Source: an uncultured Bacteroidales bacterium
GTDB taxonomy: Bacteria; Bacteroidota; Bacteroidia; Bacteroidales; FEN-979
NCBI GenBank assembly: GCA_903875045.1
Contig: CAIQUS010000066.1
Span: 1 to 64,000, forward strand
DNA: 64,000 bases
Direction: 5' to 3'
Part shown: piece after piece, positions 58,679 through 64,000 of the stretch
Layout: every line of letters starts with the position of its first letter
How positions within the stretch are numbered: position 1 is the stretch's first letter
Made by a program: the position numbers and the translations under genes
The notes under the pieces: generated by a model
Told to the model about the DNA's origin: nothing
The model's database searches: none
Seen by the model: the letters and a program-made list of their open reading frames with translations, nothing else

Positions 58679-61164
58679 AAATTAAGGATCAGCTTGCGGT
58701 ACTGAAAAGGTTAAACTGCTTTTCGCAGTGTTTTGGAAAAATCACCACCATTGAAGAACTTGCAACCAGTGTAAATGAAGTACTGGAGGATCTGCTCGAC
58801 ATTGAATCGTCCGGATTATACTTGTATGATTTTCAGGAAAAAAGACTTAAACTTCTGATCGCCAAAGGGTTTACCGAACAGGAGCGGATTGAGGCCGACA
58901 GAACTGCCATGGAAAGGCATCCCGGCTATGTTTTCAAAACCGGGAAGACACTGAATATTCCGGATACAGAAAATGATCCGTCAAACATGACTTTATCATC
59001 CAAACGCAGTTTCGTAGTCCTCTCCAGGCTTTATATCCCGGTACTCAACGGAAACGAACCTGTGGGTGCCTTCGGTATCGTGAGCGGGCAGAAAAACCGG
59101 TTCACAGAAGATTATCAACTTGTTCTGTCTTTTATCTGCAACATTGCCGGGGGAGTTTATGCCAACATTGTGAACAATGCTGAACAGCAAAAAGCCCACG
59201 ACCATCTGGAAGCTATTACAGTAAGGCTTGCAACGCTCATCAAAAACCTCCAGGCCGGGATCCTTGTAGAGGACCAATACCGGACCATTGCCCTTATCAA
59301 CCAGAAATTCTGTGATATGTTCGGCATTCCGGTGGAACCTGATTCGCTGTTCGGTGCCGATTGCTCTGATTCTGCGGAACAGTCAAAGGAAATGTTCACC
59401 GATCCTGAACATTTTGTTGCCCATATCAATACCATCCTTGGCGAAAAACTACCTGTGACCGGCGAGCAGCTCGAATTGGCCGATGGTCGTATCTTCGAAC
59501 GGGATTACGTTCCAATATTTCTTGCAGGTAAGTTTCTGGGTAACCTATGGCAATATCGTGATACAACTGCCCGGATGACGATTGAAAAGGACCTGCGTAA
59601 AGCCATGGCAGAAGCAAAGTTGGCAACATCGGCGAAAAGCACCTTCCTCGCCAATATGAGCCATGAGATAAGAACTCCGCTCAATGCGGTTATCGGACTT
59701 TCACGATTGATGAACGATACCCGCATGACACCCGAACAAAAGCTTCTCAACGATAAGCTCAGGATTTCAGGTGAAAATCTGCTCGGGATTATTAACGAAA
59801 TTCTTGATTTTTCTAAGATTGAGGCTGGAAGGGTCGAACTCGAAAACATACCATTCAACTTGACAGATTCTATCGACCGGGTCTACAGTTTTTTATCCCA
59901 CGTGGCCGAAGAAAAGACCATTGCACTTACAACTTCGATGGAAGTGTCGTATCCAAAAGCCGTTATCGGTGACCCCGTCAGATTGCAGCAGATTCTTATC
60001 AACCTGGTTAACAACGCCTTAAAATTCACTTCAGAAGGAGGGGTTGCTCTTACTTGTAAGCTGATAAATGAAACCACTGAAAAGGCTGTATTCCTATTTT
60101 CTGTTGCAGATACCGGCATCGGGATCAGCGAAGAAAATCTGCAGAATATTTTTGAGAAATTTAAACAGGAGGACGAAAGTGTTACCCGTGTTTATGGTGG
60201 AACCGGTCTTGGACTGGCCATCAGCAGGCAGCTGGTAGGTCTCATGGGCGGAGAATTAAAGGTTGAAAGCGAAAAAGGGAAAGGCAGCAGGTTCTTCTTT
60301 TCCCTGGAGTTTAAAACGACAGATTCGGCCAGGCTCCGGCAAATGGACCGGAAAATTTACATGGATCCGGAGATGCTGAGAGGGAGGTCAATCCTTGTCG
60401 CCGAAGACAACGAACTCAACCAGTTCATCGCCCGGTCAATCCTGCAGAAGTGGAATACCCAAGTTGAAATTGCCTCAAATGGCAAGGAGGCTGTTGAAAA
60501 AGTAAAGAAAAAAACGTACGACCTCATCCTGATGGATATGCAGATGCCGGTCATGGATGGTTTAATGGCAACCAAAATCATCCGGAACGAACTGAATATG
60601 ACCACCCCTGTTATTGCCCTTACAGCCTTTGCCACCAAAGATGCAATTGAAAAGACGGTTATAGCAGGTATGAACGGATACCTTACCAAACCATTCGAGG
60701 AGGAAACGCTCTTTAGCCAACTGTTATCTGCATTTGGAATTTCCCCGCGCTTTATGTCCGATGCAGAAATAACACAACAAAAAGAACAACAGGTACCAGT
60801 TATGAGAGACCTTCATTACGACCTGGGAAAACTCTCTAAACTTCTTGGTGGCGATCAATCGGAAATCATCGATCTGATAGAGCAGTTCATTGAACTTACC
60901 CCCGAATATTCAAATGCCCTTTATGCCGCCTTTGAGCAAAATAACATTGAAGAGATTTCCAAAGCCGCCCACAAGATCAAATCAAGTCTCGAACTGCTCG
61001 CGTCAGGAAACCTGCGGTCAAACATCAACCTCATCCATGATTACGCCAAAAATAAGGAACATCTGGAAAAACTGCCAAAACTAATGAAATACTACCGGGA
61101 GAATATTCCTGTTTTGCTGAAACAACTTGAGGAGAAGATGTTGGAGATGAGGCGTGACGGATGA
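58672..61164 (+). CDS. cytoplasmic hybrid histidine kinase (GAF-PAS-HK-REC-HPt)
   Basis: An 830-aa soluble sensor starting at the ATG at 58672 that overlaps the previous stop. Domain order: GAF (about 20-170), PAS (about 180-300), HisKA with FLANMSHEIRTPLNAVIGLS (about 325), HATPase_c with LINLVNNALKFT, VADTGIGIS and GGTGLGLAIS (about 430-540), receiver with VAEDNE, phospho-Asp in YDLILMDMQMP and LTKPFE (about 575-690), and a C-terminal HPt with AAHKIKSSLELL (about 765). No transmembrane segment. The last codons and the stop lie in a heptamer repeat. Confidence 0.93.
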   Translation: MLKIKDQLAVLKRLNCFSQCFGKITTIEELATSVNEVLEDLLDIESSGLYLYDFQEKRLKLLIAKGFTEQERIEADRTAMERHPGYVFKTGKTLNIPDTENDPSNMTLSSKRSFVVLSRLYIPVLNGNEPVGAFGIVSGQKNRFTEDYQLVLSFICNIAGGVYANIVNNAEQQKAHDHLEAITVRLATLIKNLQAGILVEDQYRTIALINQKFCDMFGIPVEPDSLFGADCSDSAEQSKEMFTDPEHFVAHINTILGEKLPVTGEQLELADGRIFERDYVPIFLAGKFLGNLWQYRDTTARMTIEKDLRKAMAEAKLATSAKSTFLANMSHEIRTPLNAVIGLSRLMNDTRMTPEQKLLNDKLRISGENLLGIINEILDFSKIEAGRVELENIPFNLTDSIDRVYSFLSHVAEEKTIALTTSMEVSYPKAVIGDPVRLQQILINLVNNALKFTSEGGVALTCKLINETTEKAVFLFSVADTGIGISEENLQNIFEKFKQEDESVTRVYGGTGLGLAISRQLVGLMGGELKVESEKGKGSRFFFSLEFKTTDSARLRQMDRKIYMDPEMLRGRSILVAEDNELNQFIARSILQKWNTQVEIASNGKEAVEKVKKKTYDLILMDMQMPVMDGLMATKIIRNELNMTTPVIALTAFATKDAIEKTVIAGMNGYLTKPFEEETLFSQLLSAFGISPRFMSDAEITQQKEQQVPVMRDLHYDLGKLSKLLGGDQSEIIDLIEQFIELTPEYSNALYAAFEQNNIEEISKAAHKIKSSLELLASGNLRSNINLIHDYAKNKEHLEKLPKLMKYYRENIPVLLKQLEEKMLEMRRDG

Positions 61165-61187
61165 GGCGTGATGCGTGTCGGGTGATG
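61146..61187. repeat. GCGTGAC heptamer array at the kinase gene end
   Basis: Five 7-bp units (GCGTGAC, GGATGAG, GCGTGAT, GCGTGTC, GGGTGAT) start inside the hybrid-kinase gene and supply its last residues (MRRDG) and TGA stop. Same unit as in 51001-51091. Confidence 0.8.
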
Positions 61188-61193
61188 GTAAGG

Positions 61194-62621
61194 CTATTTG
61201 GGCCAGAGCAAACGGATGAGCTGGGCAATTTCGGAATTCTGGATGTACGGTCCGCGAATGCTGTCATATTCATCGGCAAAATTACGATACAGGCTGCTCC
61301 CGGCCCCTTTGGCATAAAACGGGATCAGTGAATTGGTATGTTCCTTCGAGTTGAAATTCATAACCGGCAGATTTAATTTTCCATTATCAGTCAAAGGGTA
61401 AAATGGCTTTTCACCCCATAGTAACCCTGTTTCATGATCACCTGTTACGATCAGCATGGTTTCATTCCAGTTGCTGTTTTTTTCAACCCAGGCAACAACC
61501 ATATCCACCGCTTTATAAAACCCGTTTATCTCTTCAATTAATCGGCCTTTCTGGTTTGAATGTGCAGCCCAGTCGGTAGCCCCACCTTCAATCATCACAA
61601 AAAAGCCTTTGGGATTGTTGTCAAGTACATTCAATGCGCCACCGGCCATTTCAGCCAGCGAAGGAACAGTTGGTATTAGCGGGGTAAAATATGGCACGGA
61701 ATTTTCCGTTTCACCGTTTTTTGCCGTCCTGGCCTGCTGGATGGTCTCGTAAACTTTCGGGCATCCGAATACCCTCTTCGGGGTTTTACCCTTCTGCAAT
61801 GCCCTGAAATCATTCAGATCGCGAACCACAGTCCAGGCATCAGGGACATGATCACCATCAACATCATTCACGGTCTTTGTGTAACCGCTCACATCAAACT
61901 TAACCTGTTTGCCACTTCCGGCAAGAAACTGAAGCCAGAAAACGCTGTCAACCACATATTTTGCCTTATTCCATTTCTCTTTAACGAGAAGGCCATCATT
62001 GTCATACATCGGGTCGCCACATCCCATAATTACATCGCAGCGACTGTCGAGCAACATTTCGGCTGCGATCTGTGCATAGTTTGATCGCAGCACATTATGG
62101 GCTGTAAAACCGCCCGGTGTGGCATGACAAAATTCAACGGTTGTAACTACACCTGCCGATTTTCCAAGGGATTTTGCCCATTCCACAAGATTTTCGATGG
62201 GTTTATGCTCGACCGACATCCCTATGGAATTGTTGTAGGTTTTTAACCCGGTGGCCATGGCTGTTGCTGCTGCCGCCGATTCGGTGAAATCCCGTTTCAA
62301 CCAGGCTATATCCTTCCATGCCCTGACCGGATCATAGCCGGAAACATAATAATTTGACCCAGACTTCCCCGGTTTATATTCTCCTGCCTTTGCCGGATTA
62401 TGGGCCATGGCGAGGATCACCGGGAATTTTTCCTGAACTTGTGCAGCCATTCCAAGATAATAATCGGCAGCAAGAATATGGTTATACCCTACCCCGTCGC
62501 CAATCATCAGGATGATGTTTTTAGGATTTGGAAGACTTTTCGCATACTGTGCTTTTACAGTGCAGCATGAGAAAAACAGCAACAAGGGAAAAATCAACAG
62601 AAGACGTGTGGTGTAAAGCAT
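61194..62621 (-). CDS. alkaline phosphatase
   Basis: Periplasmic PhoA-superfamily phosphomonoesterase, 475 aa from the ATG at 62621. Signal peptide with a CC pair (LLFFSCCTVKAQ) suggests a lipoprotein. MIGDGVGYNHILAADYY holds the first metal Asp. The nucleophile Ser is in FTESAAAATAMATGLKTYN, where classic PhoA has DSAAS. MIEGGATDWAAHSNQ and VTGDHETGL give the other metal ligands. Upstream codons overlap a TAACTTTG box (62659-62652), so a longer start is excluded. Converges on the hybrid-kinase gene. Confidence 0.93.
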   Translation of the reverse strand: MLYTTRLLLIFPLLLFFSCCTVKAQYAKSLPNPKNIILMIGDGVGYNHILAADYYLGMAAQVQEKFPVILAMAHNPAKAGEYKPGKSGSNYYVSGYDPVRAWKDIAWLKRDFTESAAAATAMATGLKTYNNSIGMSVEHKPIENLVEWAKSLGKSAGVVTTVEFCHATPGGFTAHNVLRSNYAQIAAEMLLDSRCDVIMGCGDPMYDNDGLLVKEKWNKAKYVVDSVFWLQFLAGSGKQVKFDVSGYTKTVNDVDGDHVPDAWTVVRDLNDFRALQKGKTPKRVFGCPKVYETIQQARTAKNGETENSVPYFTPLIPTVPSLAEMAGGALNVLDNNPKGFFVMIEGGATDWAAHSNQKGRLIEEINGFYKAVDMVVAWVEKNSNWNETMLIVTGDHETGLLWGEKPFYPLTDNGKLNLPVMNFNSKEHTNSLIPFYAKGAGSSLYRNFADEYDSIRGPYIQNSEIAQLIRLLWPK

Positions 62622-62651
62622 TGTAAATATTTTGAAGTATCCGACTGACAG

Positions 62652-62659
62652 CAAAGTTA
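62652..62659 (-). promoter_or_regulatory. alkaline phosphatase -7 box
   Basis: TAACTTTG on the minus strand, 30 nt before the ATG; -33 not clear. Confidence 0.5.
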
Positions 62660-62743
62660 AAAGTAATTTCCGTTTCCTGCTAACTTAACCCACCATCCAA
62701 CCCTCGGCATTCATCCCCCTTTTTTCATGTGTTCATCGAAAAA

Positions 62744-62777
62744 TTGTTTCCCGGGAAGCCAACCACGGTTAATTTTG
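62744..62777 (+). promoter_or_regulatory. promoter of the 89-aa membrane protein
   Basis: TTG (62744-62746), 23-nt spacer, TAATTTTG (62770-62777); leader about 13 nt to the ATG at 62796. Confidence 0.65.
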
Positions 62778-62795
62778 GCCGAAATATTAAAAACC

Positions 62796-63065
62796 ATGGA
62801 AACGCTAACACACATCCTTGCATCCTTCGACATTTTTCAGGTAATCATCAGCGCTTTTCCCCGGATGTTCATCCCCATCGCACATGCCTTTCAGGGAATG
62901 TTCGTTATGCTGTCGGATATCGCCGGAAAACAGTTTGCCGCACATCCCGGAGTCATTTCAGGAACGGTCTTTTTTCTGTTTGTATATGTCACCTGGTCGG
63001 GACTTACGAAGTTAAGACAAGCCATGATCACTTCACGGACTGACCGGCCAGAACGTTCCAATTGA
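62796..63065 (+). CDS. small hypothetical membrane protein
   Basis: An 89-aa protein I do not recognise, starting at the ATG at 62796 (METLTHILASFDIFQVIIS). It has two hydrophobic segments (about 12-35 with AFPRMFIPIAHAFQ and 55-72 with GTVFFLFVYVTWSG), then a basic tail. Its own promoter and the convincing start support that it is real. The 3' end overlaps the -33 region of the SMR gene promoter. Confidence 0.6.
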   Translation: METLTHILASFDIFQVIISAFPRMFIPIAHAFQGMFVMLSDIAGKQFAAHPGVISGTVFFLFVYVTWSGLTKLRQAMITSRTDRPERSN

Positions 63066-63094
63066 TCCCATCAACGATTTCTTTCGTACTTTTG
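63062..63094 (+). promoter_or_regulatory. promoter of the SMR exporter gene
   Basis: TTG (63062-63064), 22-nt spacer, TACTTTTG (63087-63094); leader about 12 nt. No guanidine riboswitch is visible. Confidence 0.7.
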
Positions 63095-63109
63095 CGCCTA
63101 TAAATTTCG

Positions 63110-63436
63110 ATGATGGCATGGATCTTTCTGATCATAGCCGGCTGTTTTGAAATCGGCTGGCCACTGGGGATGAAACTGTCGCAGACACAGGCCCAATATA
63201 AATTCGGATGGATCATCTTTTCGATTGTCAGTATGGCGCTCAGTGGTTATTTTCTTTGGATTGCCCAGAAAACGATCCCAATGGGAACAGCTTACGCCAT
63301 CTGGACGGGCATCGGGGCTGTTGGGGCATTCATCGTCGGAATCGCCTTTTTCAAGGATCCTGCAAGCTTTTTCCGGATCGCATCTGCCACGCTGATCGTT
63401 ATGGGAATTATCGGATTAAAACTCTCAGCAGCCTGA
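63110..63436 (+). CDS. small multidrug resistance (SMR) family exporter, SugE/Gdx-like
   Basis: Four-helix inner-membrane proton-coupled exporter, 108 aa. The catalytic Glu is in IIAGCFEIGWPLGMK (residue about 14), and PMGTAYAIWTGIGAVGAFIVGI is the family signature in helix 3. ATLIVMGIIGLKLS closes helix 4. The pattern is nearer to SugE/Gdx (guanidinium exporters) than to EmrE-type multidrug pumps, an inference from motif resemblance. SMR proteins act as dual-topology dimers. Confidence 0.9.
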   Translation: MMAWIFLIIAGCFEIGWPLGMKLSQTQAQYKFGWIIFSIVSMALSGYFLWIAQKTIPMGTAYAIWTGIGAVGAFIVGIAFFKDPASFFRIASATLIVMGIIGLKLSAA

Positions 63437-63509
63437 ATCCTTTATAAAATGGCGAAATCATGATGGCATTTTCAAAAAGGTTCGTATCTTAGTAGAAAAA
63501 TAGCCACCA

Positions 63510-63731
63510 ATGGAAACCTACACAAAAATCCTTGTTTTGAACAATGAGTTTGAGGCAGGTCTGCTCGAAGAAGTTCTCGCCGATCGTAACATTCCGCATG
63601 GAATCGTCACTTCAGATGATACCGCCCTTGGAGGGATCATGGAGATGGAATTTGGCTGGGGTTATGTGGAAGCGCCTGAAAGATGCCGTGAAGAAATCCA
63701 AAAGCTTTACGAAGAGATCATAAAACCGTGA
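63510..63731 (+). CDS. small DUF2007-like protein
   Basis: A 73-aa cytoplasmic protein: YTKILVLNNEFEAGLLEEVL then RNIPHGIVTSDD and a C-terminal ERCREEIQKLYEEI. The pattern resembles the ferredoxin-like fold of DUF2007 (putative signal-transducing) proteins; the assignment is tentative. It sits 73 nt after the SMR gene and 10 nt before the DedA gene, with which it is probably co-transcribed. Confidence 0.55.
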   Translation: METYTKILVLNNEFEAGLLEEVLADRNIPHGIVTSDDTALGGIMEMEFGWGYVEAPERCREEIQKLYEEIIKP

Positions 63732-63741
63732 GCTTTTTGGG

Positions 63742-64000
63742 ATGGATACTTTAAAGGAATTTTTTACAGTCCTGTTAAATTCAGAAAAATTGATTCAATA
63801 CGGGGGACTTGTCCTTCTGTTGATCGTAATTTATGCCGAAACCGGTTTAATTATAGGTTTTATTTTTCCCGGTGATGCCTTATTGTTTACTGCCGGATTA
63901 CTCTGTGGAAGCGTCCTGGCAGTAAATATCTGGCTGTTGGTCACCTCGGTTGCCTTGGCTGCCATTGCCGGAAATATTACCGGATATCTGACTGGAAAGA
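63742..64000 (+). CDS. DedA family membrane protein, 5' part
   Basis: The first 86 codons of a DedA (SNARE-associated/VTT) protein; the frame is open at the right edge. Seen: YAETGLIIGFIFPGDALLFTAGLL, split here as YAETGLIIGF and FPGDALLFTAGLL, the conserved DedA loop-helix region, followed by hydrophobic helices and GNITGYLTGK. DedA proteins act in lipid flipping (undecaprenyl phosphate or phospholipid) and proton-motive-force homeostasis. Starts at the ATG at 63742. Confidence 0.88.
   Translation, partial: MDTLKEFFTVLLNSEKLIQYGGLVLLLIVIYAETGLIIGFIFPGDALLFTAGLLCGSVLAVNIWLLVTSVALAAIAGNITGYLTGK

Overview
The window looks like a chromosomal segment of a Bacteroidota bacterium, probably an anaerobic or facultative environmental Bacteroidales-like lineage. 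Several signs agree. Many genes carry the Bacteroidota -7 box TAnnTTTG, sometimes with TTG 19-23 nt upstream. There is a type IX secretion C-terminal domain, two FISUMP-domain surface proteins, a Y_Y_Y-type propeller sensor kinase, many lipoproteins with a signal-peptide Cys, and a six-domain S1 protein with an acidic extension. Anaerobic metabolism is indicated by HydE, a glycyl radical enzyme with its activase, rubrerythrin and Fe-S-type regulators. Species cannot be fixed from the sequence alone. I saw no rRNA, tRNA, CRISPR array or prophage.

Layout. 1-1400: a left-truncated ISL3 transposase, a 152-bp palindrome and a small gene remnant. 1.4-6.7 kb (minus): ppk2, galK, rnz, rpsA. 7-11.5 kb (plus): a FISUMP protein, a lipoprotein, a divergent YchF, hydE. 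11.6-14 kb (minus): M3 peptidase and a DsrE protein. 14.2-18.7 kb (plus): a MacAB-like ABC export operon. 19.4-24.5 kb: two Fe-S/redox-type regulators (Rrf2, Crp/Fnr) facing a plus-strand operon of a permease-less ABC ATPase, a Cys-rich HypB/UreG-like GTPase, a cysteine desulfurase, a DUF6356 protein and a 4Fe-4S protein. 24.5-28.8 kb: pdxH, a CDGSH protein and the split transhydrogenase pntAA-pntAB-pntB. 28.9-31 kb: a small lipoprotein, rarA and a repeat-rich intergenic island. 31-39.4 kb (minus): Kelch/T9SS protein, exported rubrerythrin, two-component system, DUF2231, zinc-finger, CDF, cytochrome b561, acyltransferase. 39.4-44.1 kb: giant sensor kinase overlapping a second FISUMP gene. 44.1-48.4 kb (minus): HEPN-MNT pair and trans-4-hydroxyproline dehydratase with its activase. 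48.4-52.8 kb: a decayed gene and two ABC-F ATPases. 52.8-64 kb: LigB dioxygenase, YceI, AraC, ArfB, Gly-His lipoprotein, metallophosphatase, GlcG-like protein, hybrid kinase, alkaline phosphatase, SMR exporter, DedA.

The best candidate for an undescribed system is the 19.4-24.5 kb locus. Its gene content (two energy-coupled P-loop proteins, a sulfur donor, an Fe-S acceptor-like protein and redox/Fe-S regulators) suggests a metallocofactor assembly or repair pathway. That function is inferred from content and order only. The intergenic DNA is also unusual: several non-homologous arrays have a 7-bp period (TCGTAAA-type and GCGTGAC-type), some paired as inverted arms, next to a MITE-like element and an 80-bp tandem duplication upstream of the Fe-S gene.
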